Assembly (NCBI GenBank): GCA_012523655.1
Contig: JAAYTV010000650.1
Location: forward strand, 1 to 8,336
DNA: 8,336 bases
From: a bacterium
Lineage (GTDB): Bacteria > Zhuqueibacterota > Zhuqueibacteria > Residuimicrobiales > Residuimicrobiaceae
Direction: 5' to 3'
The position numbers and the translations under genes were made by a program. Below, in pieces: positions 1 through 6,814 of the stretch (position 1 is its first letter; each line of letters opens with the position of its first letter). The notes beneath the pieces are model-generated. The model was not told the DNA's origin and did not search any database. It worked only from the letters and a program-made list of their open reading frames with translations.

Positions 1-316
1 GGCCTGCGGGAGAATATCCCCGGGAAAGCCCGGATGGCTGCGGCTCCAGAGGAGCTGGCCTGAAGAGGAATATTTTTGCAGGAGCAGAGTGGTGCCGAAA
101 GGCGTTGTAGTTTGAAAGCCGCTTACGTAGACCGCGCCGGAAATATCACTGACTACCTGCGTCCCCCCAGGCCTCGCCCGCAGCCTGCCCCGAGGCCTCG
201 GTAATGTGCCAGATGCGCTGGGGCACGTCGCCGATCTGAGCAGTTGTTTGCGGTAGGGGCAAAGTGAAGCGGATAGTCAACAAAAGGGGGTATAAATTCT
301 TTCTGGCAACAGACAT
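1..316 (-). CDS. Secreted SBBP-like repeat protein, 5' end only, with a frameshift
   Basis: This is the start of an exported protein whose 3' part lies beyond the left edge. The ATG at 316-314 follows AAGGAGA with a 7-base gap. The N-terminus (MSVARKNLYPLLLTI...) resembles a signal peptide, though an Arg interrupts its hydrophobic core. The first frame reads through RIWHITEASGQAAGEAW and stops at 146. The next frame (+1) is open from about 160 to base 1 and encodes SDISGAVYVSGF, then LLLQKYSSSGQLLWSR. That matches the SBBP / propeller pattern D-SG-x-VYV-x-G ... KY-x-SG-x-LLW. Dropping one G from the six-G run (bases 163-168, C on the plus strand) joins the frames. The repeat match is seen in the sequence; secretion and the single-gene reading are inferred. 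It lies 79 bases downstream of the cysteine synthase on the same strand. Function and substrate are unknown. Confidence 0.62.
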
Positions 317-322
317 GGCCTC

Positions 323-329
323 TCTCCTT
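323..329 (-). promoter_or_regulatory. Ribosome binding site that sets the start at 316
   Basis: Read on the minus strand this is AAGGAGA, with GGAG 7 bases before the ATG at 316. It argues against the longer reading of the same frame from 502, which would overlap the cysteine synthase and whose extra N-terminal part looks like out-of-frame sequence. Confidence 0.6.
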
Positions 330-395
330 TCTCCCTCTGGCAAGCTGTTTTCAGAAATTCCCCGGAGTACATCCGTGTTACACTTGGAGGCAGCT

Positions 396-1298
396 CTAAA
401 TAAGTGCAGTAGAGAAATAGCGTTCGGCACGGTCAGGCAAAACAGTGACCACTCGGCGTTCTCCACCGGGCTTGGCCGAAATCCGGGTAGCTGCCCAGAC
501 ATTTGCGCCCGAAGAAGTGCCGACTAGTAGACCAGCCTCGCGGGCGAGGCCGCGGGCGGTGTCGATCGCATCTTCATCGCTAACAACTTGGACATCATCG
601 ATCAGTGAGACATCCAGCACTGGTGGGATGAAACCATCCCCAATGCCCTGAATTTGATGCAGACCGGGTTCCCGGCCGAGCAAAGCCGCTGAATTTTTCG
701 GCTCGACGGCAACGATGCGGCAGTGCGGATTTTTCTCCTTGAGGAATTTACCCACACCGGCGAGAGTTCCCCCCGAACCAACACCGGCGACAAATGCGTC
801 GACCTGGCCCTCCATCTGCTGCCAGATTTCGGTAGCTGTCAACCGGTAATGGCTTTCAGGATTCCTGGGATTTTTGAACTGGCGCATCACCCAGACATTC
901 CGGTCGGAGGCAGCCATAGCCTCGACCCTGGCCACGCACTCCCCCAAGCTGCCCTCCGCCGAAGAGAGAATCAGCTCTGCCCCAAGCGCCTTGATGATTT
1001 TCTTGCGTTCTTCACTCATATTTTCGGGCATGACAATCCGAACATGGTAGCCCTTCATGCAGCCCACCAGGGCCACCCCTATGCCGGTATTGCCCGAGGT
1101 CGCCTCGCAGATGATCATGCCGGGCCTGAGCTCGCCGCATCTTTCAGCCTCCTCAATGATGAACCGGGCGACACGGTCCTTGATGCTGCCGCCTGGATTG
1201 AGAAATTCGGCCTTGGCGAAAATGTTGGGAAAGCGGAAGGAGCCCAGACAAATCAGGGGTGTATTGCCTATGCAGTCGAGGATGTTATTAATAATCAT
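396..1298 (-). CDS. cysK: Cysteine synthase (O-acetylserine sulfhydrylase), PLP-dependent
   Basis: This cytoplasmic enzyme of the PLP fold-type II family makes cysteine from O-acetyl-L-serine and sulfide. The 300-residue protein has every expected landmark: the PLP lysine K40 in NPGGSIKDR, the substrate loop TSGNTG (67-72), the RQFKNPRNP segment near 139-147, the PLP-phosphate loop GVGSGGT (172-178), the IQGIGDGFIP segment (216-225) and GTSSGAN (260-266), whose first Ser corresponds to the residue contacting the PLP ring nitrogen. The C-terminal motif usually read as PDSGERYLST is PDRAERYFST here, and the protein ends at STALI without the short tail of E. coli CysK. The start has only a weak AAGG, 9 bases upstream. 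CysM or a cystathionine beta-synthase-like role cannot be fully excluded, but there is no CBS domain and the length fits CysK. The secreted-protein gene downstream may share its transcript. Confidence 0.93.
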   Translation of the reverse strand: MIINNILDCIGNTPLICLGSFRFPNIFAKAEFLNPGGSIKDRVARFIIEEAERCGELRPGMIICEATSGNTGIGVALVGCMKGYHVRIVMPENMSEERKKIIKALGAELILSSAEGSLGECVARVEAMAASDRNVWVMRQFKNPRNPESHYRLTATEIWQQMEGQVDAFVAGVGSGGTLAGVGKFLKEKNPHCRIVAVEPKNSAALLGREPGLHQIQGIGDGFIPPVLDVSLIDDVQVVSDEDAIDTARGLAREAGLLVGTSSGANVWAATRISAKPGGERRVVTVLPDRAERYFSTALI

Positions 1299-1396
1299 TG
1301 TCAGACGCCTTGAAATGGGGGTAAATGTTGGGCTAGGTTTCTGAATGGAAGACTCTGATGTCTGTGCTGTTGTATTTACGCCTGCCTCCCAAAATG

Positions 1397-1425
1397 AAAA
1401 TAACCAATCATGCGTGCAAAATCAA
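1397..1425 (-). promoter_or_regulatory. Candidate sigma70-type promoter for the cysteine synthase gene
   Basis: On the minus strand TTGATT (1425-1420) and TATTTT (1402-1397) are separated by exactly 17 bases. Each hexamer matches 4 of 6 consensus positions. The implied leader is about 95 bases, with no riboswitch fold that I recognise. The site overlaps the start of the plus-strand ORF at 1410. Promoter consensus in this lineage may differ, so this is tentative. Confidence 0.3.
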
Positions 1426-1718
1426 GTGAAAACAGCACCCCCGAACTGGAAATGCTTTTTGCAGCCTGGAACAAGGGCGCAGTCCCCAAAAAGAATGTCG
1501 CCACCGTGGCGTACAAGGCCAGATCGGTCCTCTCTCTGATCGACAAGCTCCGGGCCCAGCGGCTTCTGGTTATGGCTGGGCACGTTGCACTGCCCAAATC
1601 CGATCTCGGCGACATCGCCATGAACATGATGAATAACATCCATGCGAAGATGGTCGAGGTCGAAAAGTGTTCTCGCCTGGACAGACGTTCATTTCATACT
1701 CTTCCACCTGCCGGGTGA
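1410..1718 (+). CDS. Small hypothetical protein (102 residues), coding-like
   Basis: I do not recognise this protein. From about residue 20 to 86 the codons are strongly G/C-rich at the third position, as in the clear genes here, and the translation looks like a soluble helical protein (for example VAYKARSVLSLIDKLRAQRLL and IAMNMMNNIHAKMVEVEK). The last 15 or so residues (RLDRRSFHTLPPAG) look less protein-like and may follow a frameshift or decay. An in-frame TAA lies two codons before the ATG, so the ORF cannot extend upstream. No Shine-Dalgarno sequence precedes the start, unlike the secreted-protein genes here. It is divergent from the cysteine synthase across a gap of 111 bases. It could be a real small gene or a remnant of a larger one; no signal peptide or transmembrane segment is evident. 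Confidence 0.42.
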   Translation: MRAKSSENSTPELEMLFAAWNKGAVPKKNVATVAYKARSVLSLIDKLRAQRLLVMAGHVALPKSDLGDIAMNMMNNIHAKMVEVEKCSRLDRRSFHTLPPAG

Positions 1719-1811
1719 AGGGCCGGCTTTGTTTACGTTGAGGATCGATTCCCCGGGTGAGCGGGTTGAACCACCATGCAACAATACGCCGGCTGTCGTA
1801 AAAAAAAGTTC

Positions 1812-1840
1812 TTGCCTGACCTCTTTCCGATAACTATATT
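1812..1840 (+). promoter_or_regulatory. Candidate sigma70-type promoter
   Basis: TTGCCT (1812-1817; 4 of 6 matches) and TATATT (1835-1840; 5 of 6) are spaced by 17 bases. GAGGAG follows at 1846-1851 but has no good start codon after it. If used, transcription would begin about 490 bases before the large gene at 2334, giving a long leader or serving an unrecognised small transcript. Confidence 0.3.
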
Positions 1841-2320
1841 ACATAGAGGAGTAACCACACATCGATCTTTGTGCCGCCTACCTTTCTCCGCACAAACTCC
1901 CGCGGCTGTGACCTTGTGCTAATTATATGCATGCAAGGGCGACACCTGAAATTTCACCCTTCCAACCCAGGTAGCGGGTCCAGCCGCCATGCCCTGGGAG
2001 CGCGACGCGGCCAAGCTGAACATCGCCCTGCAAAAGGACGCTTCAATTGATGACATCGGCGTCGCGTCTTCCGAAAAATGAAATAATTCCGCGTTTGAGC
2101 TTCTGCTATGCAGTTTGTTTGAGGAGAAAATGCATCTTGCCAGGGCTGGATCCCATCTCATGGCATGCTATGGTGCCCCGGAGATGATTGTACAGCAAGA
2201 CTTTGCATTTGACCGTGGGCCTCAAGGCCTGGATATCGTATCCCGGTGCTGTTTGATCCACAGTTTGCAGCATGCTGATCCCGATAGATAAATGATCTGG
2301 GAAATAGTACCTTGATTGGA

Positions 2321-2326
2321 AAGGAG
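2321..2326 (+). promoter_or_regulatory. Ribosome binding site that sets the start at 2334
   Basis: AAGGAG lies 7 bases before the ATG at 2334. The frame also opens with a TTG at 2316, but that codon lies before this site and would add six residues ahead of a typical signal peptide (MKRLYC...). The ATG is therefore the better start. Confidence 0.75.
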
Positions 2327-2333
2327 CAGTCCT

Positions 2334-5300
2334 ATGAAAAGACTGTACTGCACACTGTTCACTGCGGTCTTGTTGATCTCCCTATCCCAAGCTGTTATCG
2401 CTCAGGATGAGTGGATCTGGCGCAATCCGCTTCCGCAAGGGAATACCCTTTATGACGTCGCCTTTATCAATGATCTCGAAGGATGGGCGGTCGGCGGCGG
2501 CGGCATAATCCTGCATACGATCGACGGCGGCCAGAACTGGACGATCCAACCCGGCGGAACAGATGAAACGCTCTTTACTATTTCGTTTCCCGGCAAGGGA
2601 GTGGCTTATATCGCGGGAGCTCATGTCGTGCTGAAATCCACAGATAGCGGCAAATCCTGGCAAAAACTGGCAACAGCACCACCAGGCGGCGAGAAAATCT
2701 TTTTCATCGACGAAAAAACCGGATGGATAGGGGCTTCACAGCGTATTTATTATACGACAGACGGGGGTTTGACCTGGCAATTATATACAATGCCCGATCC
2801 CTTTTGGATCCACGGCCTGTATTTCGTCGATGCGCAGGTCGGATTCTGGGCCGGATTCGGCGGTGTGCACAAGACCACCGACGGCGGTAAATCGTGGCAG
2901 ATGCTCTGGAACCTGCCCATGATTTATTCCTATCATGATGTGTTCTTCTTCGACCGGCTCAAGGGCGTTGCCATCGGCAGTTCAGGCACCATCGCTGTAA
3001 CGTCCGACGGCGGAGTCAACTGGACACAGACCGCCAAGCTCGGCGGCGGCGGTTCGTTCCACCTGTTTTTCCGCACTGCAAAACTGGGCTGGGCTATTCA
3101 CGAGGGCGGCGGCATCTGGCGCACCGAGGACGGCGGATCGACCTGGACAAGGGTCAGCGACGAATGGTCTCTGCATGGCGGCTCATTCCCTGTCGGTGCC
3201 GGATATGTGGTGGGGAATGATGGCAAGATACTCAAGACCGTTGATGACGGCAACACCTGGCAGTCTTGCGTCCAGCAAATTGCGTGCGCCGGTTTTAGCT
3301 CGCCCTGTTTCAACGACGGACAATTGGCATGGCTGGCGGCGACGGAAGGCATCTGCCGGACCGATGATGGTGGCCGGTCCTGGCAGCTGGTGAATACCAC
3401 GGTGCAAAAATACAAATCCCGCCTCTTTTTTGTCGACAGCCAAACGGGCTGGATTTGCGGAGATAAAGAGCTGTCCGTCAGTGAGGACGGTGGCCTGTCG
3501 TGGCGAATCGTCTACTCGCACCTCTATCGCACTTTTTCCGACATCCATTTCGCCAGCGCCAAAACCGGCTGGGCCATCGGCGATCATATCATGAAAACCA
3601 CGGACGGCGGCCAATCCTGGGTCGAGCAACCGATTCCCGGCCGTTCGTACTTTGAGGGCATTCGCTTTCACAGCCTCTATTTTATCGACGAGCAGCATGG
3701 CTGGATTGTCGGCTCCAAAGCCCCTGATGAGCAGCTGGCCTACCGCACCACCAATGGCGGAGCGGACTGGATCGCCATGAACATTCCATCGCCCAAGAAT
3801 TTCAAGATGGTCCGCTTCGGCGACCTGCGCAACGGCTACATTCTCGGCGAAAAAACCGTTTACAAGAGCAGCGATGGCGGTATAAACTGGGCAGTCTGCT
3901 ATCAAGCTTTGGGTGGACCCTTGCAGGATATGGCGGTGCCGAGTCCGCACCAGATCCGAATCGCCGCCTACGGAACTGAAGGCTCAAATGGTGTACTCGT
4001 ATCCAACGACGGGGGATTGAATTGGCGATTTGAAAAAACGCCCATGGAGCTGCCTCCTAGCCATTTAGCCTATGCCGATGCCGACCACGGCCTCGCCATC
4101 AATGGCATATCGATTGTCGAGTATACCGGTCAAGGGGGCATCCCGTTGTACCCGATACAATTGAGCCTGGTCGAGATGACACGAGAGCAGGTTGTCCTGA
4201 GCTGGCAAGATCGATCTGACAACGAGACCGGTTTTTATATATTTCGCAGCGACAGCATCGCCGGAAGATTCCGCCTGTACGATTCGCTTTCGGCCAATGC
4301 CAACCGCTTCGCAGACAGAAGAGCAATCCCGGGTGCTTCCCACTGGTATCGGGTGGCTGCGTTCAACAACACCGGCCGGTCAGCCTGGTCCCGGGAAATT
4401 CGGGTGGATGTGCCGCTGGCGCCCCCCAGGCCGCCGGAACTCGCGGGTCCGGCCGACCAGAGCCAGACCGCAGCCGGAGCCGTGCAGCTATCCTGGATGG
4501 CTGTCCCCGGAGCCGGCAGCTATCATCTGCAATTGGCTGCCGACGCGGCATTCAGCGTTTTATTGACAGATGAGAGCGGTCTCACCGGTACTGAAAAAAA
4601 TCTGGGATCCCTCAAGCTAAATACGGTATATTTTTGGCATGTGCGCGCCGTCAATGACGCTGGTCCGGGCGCCTGGTCGGAAACCTGGCAATTTATCACC
4701 TCCTCCGCTCACGTGCTGGCGCCGGAAAGACCCATGCTCTACCAGCCATTTGACGGAGCCGCATATCAGCCCTTGACGCTGACGCTGGCATGGCTGACAG
4801 CCGATCGTGCCGAGAGCTATCAGGTGCAGGTGGCCATGGAAGCAGGTTTCACGAATCCGGTTATTGATCGAAGCGCGATCGCCGCTGATTCGCTAAAGCT
4901 GGAAAATCTCGCCTTCAACACGACTTTTTATTGGCGGGTACGCGGCCATAACAACATCGGATTTTCCCCGTGGTCGGACGTTTTCACTTTCAAGACTCGG
5001 CAACTCTATAAACCCGTGCAGCCCAAGCTCTTGCTGCCCTCCGATGAAGCGAAGGATGTGCTGCTCTCACCCCGGCTAAACTGGAAACCGACCAGCGGAG
5101 CGGACATTTACAGACTGCAGGTTTCCACAGATTTCACTTTTGCTTCGATTTTGTTGGACAGCACTCTCTCGGATACAACCTGTCAATTGCAAAAACTGGC
5201 GCCGGAGACCAGCTATTACTGGCGGGTCAGCGCTGCTAATGCCGCAGGCAGCAGCCCCTGGTCTCTGAGATTTTCTTTCACAACACAGGCGCCGCGACCG

Positions 5301-6737
5301 GAATGGCTGCCTATGACCAGTGGCACCGCAACCCGGCTGAGGGCGGTGTGGTTTGCCGATGCCCATACCGGTTGGACTGTGGGCGATTCCGGCCGCATCC
5401 TGTACTCCAATGATGGCGGCAGATCCTGGCAAAAACAGACGAGCTCCACCGGCGCGCAATTGCGCGCCATCCATTTTGCCGATGCGGCCCATGGCTGGAT
5501 TGCCGGCGATGAAGGAACCGTGCTGCATAGCACGGACCAGGGCCGATCCTGGCAATTGCATCAATCTCTTGGCAGCCAAAGTCTTAATACGATTTTTTTC
5601 ACCGGGCCGCAATGGGGCTGGATCGGCGGCACGGAAGGGCTGTTTCGAACTATGGACGGCGGTGCCACCTGGTTGAAATCGGATGCTGCGGCAACCTCGG
5701 TCATGGCCATAAGATTCTTCACGCCGGCCTTGGGCTGGGCGACCGGCATTTCGGGCATTTATCGCACCGAAGATGGCGGGGATCATTGGAGCCTGTTGAC
5801 CGGTTCTCCCCAGGCCATGGAAGCCATGTCGGTCGTCGATGAGCATACTGTCTGGACAGCCCAGTCTTATAATACCATATGCTCAAGCCTGGATGGCGGC
5901 ATAACCTGGAAACGCTGGATAAATTTTGAGTGGAACAGGAGCATCGCCTTTGTGGATTCGGCGCACGGATGGTACAGCGGCAACGCCATCCGCAAGACGG
6001 TTGACGGCGGCGCCAGCTGGCTGGACGATCCGTTGTTCAAAACCAACGGGGAGGCCGCGACCAATGGTATTTTATTTTTTGTCGGAGCCGGCGATTCGCT
6101 TTTCGGCTGGTCTGTAGGTGACGGCGGCTCGATCCTGAGGACCGGCAAGGCGCGAGAGGATATGCTTTTCACGCCCAGGCACCTGTCTCCTGCCAGCGAC
6201 GCCCTCCAGAAGCAAGGAGTTCTGGACCTGCGCTGGCAAGCCTGCTCCGGAGCGGAAAAGTATCGCGTTCAGATTGCCGGAGATCCTGCCATGCGCACGC
6301 TGGCCTGCGACACCCTGGTCCGGCAGCCCTCTTGTCTTGCGGGTCCGTTCCCGGGCTTGGACGAAGTGTACTGGAGGGTACAGGCAAGCGAGGCCGGGCA
6401 CAAGAGTCTCTGGTCCTTTCCATGGCGTCTGCAGATCAGCAGTACCTCTGACGTTGAAAAAACAGCGCAACCGGATATCTTTAGCCTGCAGCAGAACTAT
6501 CCCAATCCCTTCAATCCGGGCACCTGGATCGTTTATAACCTGCCTGTACCTGGGGCTGTGCGGCTGACTGTTTACGATATCAGCGGCAAAGAGGTCGCCT
6601 GTCTGGTGGATGGCCAGCAGCCGGCCGGCGAGCATAAGGCGCGTTTCGAAGCACCCGGGCTGGCCAGTGGTATCTATCTCTATCACCTAAAGTCGGGTTC
6701 AGGGAGTGTATGGCGTAAGATGATGTTGGTTCGCTGA
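2334..6737 (+). CDS. Giant exported multi-propeller protein with FN3 domains and T9SS-like sorting tail
   Basis: The 1467-residue protein is built from repeats. Residues 1-23 form a signal peptide (basic MKR, hydrophobic core, cut near VIA/QDEW). Residues 26-600 hold 13 Asp-box motifs (S/T-x-D-G-G-x-x-W, e.g. D64, D183, D424) about 40 residues apart, each after a GW-x-x-G strand, plus a final blade without the box. This is the Ycf48 / BNR-like propeller pattern. Residues 601-988 are four FN3-like domains with YYWRV...SPWS signatures. Residues 989-1275 are a second array of six Asp boxes (D1027-D1224) plus one box-less blade, 1276-1372 a fifth FN3-like domain, and 1383-1467 a tail starting QQNYPNPFNP. 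Tails of this type direct outer-membrane export in type IX systems. The Asp boxes are structural and do not prove sialidase activity; no catalytic motif is visible. Adhesion or ligand binding at the surface is an inference. The name Ycf48-like describes the fold, not a photosystem role. Confidence 0.9.
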   Translation: MKRLYCTLFTAVLLISLSQAVIAQDEWIWRNPLPQGNTLYDVAFINDLEGWAVGGGGIILHTIDGGQNWTIQPGGTDETLFTISFPGKGVAYIAGAHVVLKSTDSGKSWQKLATAPPGGEKIFFIDEKTGWIGASQRIYYTTDGGLTWQLYTMPDPFWIHGLYFVDAQVGFWAGFGGVHKTTDGGKSWQMLWNLPMIYSYHDVFFFDRLKGVAIGSSGTIAVTSDGGVNWTQTAKLGGGGSFHLFFRTAKLGWAIHEGGGIWRTEDGGSTWTRVSDEWSLHGGSFPVGAGYVVGNDGKILKTVDDGNTWQSCVQQIACAGFSSPCFNDGQLAWLAATEGICRTDDGGRSWQLVNTTVQKYKSRLFFVDSQTGWICGDKELSVSEDGGLSWRIVYSHLYRTFSDIHFASAKTGWAIGDHIMKTTDGGQSWVEQPIPGRSYFEGIRFHSLYFIDEQHGWIVGSKAPDEQLAYRTTNGGADWIAMNIPSPKNFKMVRFGDLRNGYILGEKTVYKSSDGGINWAVCYQALGGPLQDMAVPSPHQIRIAAYGTEGSNGVLVSNDGGLNWRFEKTPMELPPSHLAYADADHGLAINGISIVEYTGQGGIPLYPIQLSLVEMTREQVVLSWQDRSDNETGFYIFRSDSIAGRFRLYDSLSANANRFADRRAIPGASHWYRVAAFNNTGRSAWSREIRVDVPLAPPRPPELAGPADQSQTAAGAVQLSWMAVPGAGSYHLQLAADAAFSVLLTDESGLTGTEKNLGSLKLNTVYFWHVRAVNDAGPGAWSETWQFITSSAHVLAPERPMLYQPFDGAAYQPLTLTLAWLTADRAESYQVQVAMEAGFTNPVIDRSAIAADSLKLENLAFNTTFYWRVRGHNNIGFSPWSDVFTFKTRQLYKPVQPKLLLPSDEAKDVLLSPRLNWKPTSGADIYRLQVSTDFTFASILLDSTLSDTTCQLQKLAPETSYYWRVSAANAAGSSPWSLRFSFTTQAPRPEWLPMTSGTATRLRAVWFADAHTGWTVGDSGRILYSNDGGRSWQKQTSSTGAQLRAIHFADAAHGWIAGDEGTVLHSTDQGRSWQLHQSLGSQSLNTIFFTGPQWGWIGGTEGLFRTMDGGATWLKSDAAATSVMAIRFFTPALGWATGISGIYRTEDGGDHWSLLTGSPQAMEAMSVVDEHTVWTAQSYNTICSSLDGGITWKRWINFEWNRSIAFVDSAHGWYSGNAIRKTVDGGASWLDDPLFKTNGEAATNGILFFVGAGDSLFGWSVGDGGSILRTGKAREDMLFTPRHLSPASDALQKQGVLDLRWQACSGAEKYRVQIAGDPAMRTLACDTLVRQPSCLAGPFPGLDEVYWRVQASEAGHKSLWSFPWRLQISSTSDVEKTAQPDIFSLQQNYPNPFNPGTWIVYNLPVPGAVRLTVYDISGKEVACLVDGQQPAGEHKARFEAPGLASGIYLYHLKSGSGSVWRKMMLVR
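2409..4133 (+). repeat. First Asp-box propeller array (about 14 blades)
   Basis: Encodes residues 26-600. Asp-box acidic residues fall at 64, 104, 143, 183, 225, 266, 304, 345, 385, 424, 474 (Asn), 514 and 559, mostly 38-42 residues apart. One longer step (424 to 474) reflects a loop insertion. A last blade around 583-600 keeps the strand pattern but has lost the box. Fourteen blades would suit two seven-bladed propellers; that division is inferred. Confidence 0.8.
4134..5297 (+). repeat. Four tandem FN3-like domains
   Basis: Encodes residues 601-988. Each unit is about 90-97 residues and ends in an aromatic-rich signature: HWYRVAAFNNTG, YFWHVRAVNDAG, FYWRVRGHNNIG, YYWRVSAANAAG, each followed by a conserved -x-x-x-WS. 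The last three units also share an opening proline and a (L/S)W strand. They look like a rigid spacer between propeller arrays. Confidence 0.75.
5298..6158 (+). repeat. Second Asp-box propeller array (about 7 blades)
   Basis: Encodes residues 989-1275. Asp boxes at 1027, 1068, 1108, 1147, 1187 and 1224 are 37-41 residues apart. A seventh blade (GWSVGDGGSILRT) ends in a sequence without the box. Seven blades would make one propeller. Confidence 0.78.
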
Positions 6738-6803
6738 GAAAGGTGCATGGGACAAACGGCATCCCGGAGCTTTTTGCGGTAAAAAAGTCAACATGGCGAT
6801 AAC

Positions 6804-6808
6804 GGAGG
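6804..6808 (+). promoter_or_regulatory. Ribosome binding site for the beta-helix gene
   Basis: GGAGG lies 6 bases before the ATG at 6815 and supports that start, which opens directly into a signal peptide. No convincing terminator is seen in the 77 bases after the large gene, so the two genes may share a transcript. Confidence 0.65.
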
Positions 6809-6814
6809 ACTGAC

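Larger units (their letters stand above)
1719..2333 (+). other. Stretch without a confident gene, possible gene remnants
   Basis: No ORF here is convincing on either strand. A short reading at 1989-2081 (MPWERDAAKLNIALQKDA..., 30 residues) has G/C-rich third positions and reads like the end of a real protein, but it has no start signal and no partner upstream. A second short ORF at 2130-2291 has GGAG only 3 bases before its ATG and no codon bias. The stretch also holds a candidate promoter (1812-1840) and three GCATGC palindromes (1929, 2163 and 2269). It probably mixes upstream regulatory DNA for the large gene at 2334 with decayed coding sequence. Confidence 0.5.

Noticed and set aside
1..63. 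Plus-strand reading ending in EELA-stop at 61-63, as the tail of an upstream gene
   Set aside because: Several frames are open here, and the minus-strand frame carries a recognisable SBBP-like repeat that explains the sequence better.
146..502. 118-residue minus-strand ORF starting at 502
   Set aside because: Its first 62 residues overlap the cysteine synthase out of frame. Only the part from the ATG at 316, which has a good ribosome binding site, is kept as the start of the left-edge gene.
2209..2237. TTGACC with a GATATC 17 bases later as promoter for the large gene
   Set aside because: The second hexamer matches only 3 of 6 consensus positions; too weak to list.
2130..2291. 53-residue ORF with GAGGAG before its ATG
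   Set aside because: The ribosome binding site is only 3 bases from the start, there is no codon bias, and the translation resembles no protein I know.
3183..3950. Long 255-residue minus-strand ORF inside the propeller gene
   Set aside because: It is the antisense shadow of the repeated Asp-box codons. The plus strand carries the clear repeats and the intact frame.
5076..5846. 256-residue minus-strand ORF inside the large gene
   Set aside because: Antisense shadow of FN3 and propeller coding sequence, with low-complexity Arg/Gly/Ala-rich composition.
2334..6737. Reading the Asp-box protein as a sialidase or a photosystem II assembly factor
   Set aside because: Asp boxes are structural and no sialidase catalytic residues or photosynthesis genes are visible; the sorting tail and FN3 domains point to a surface protein.
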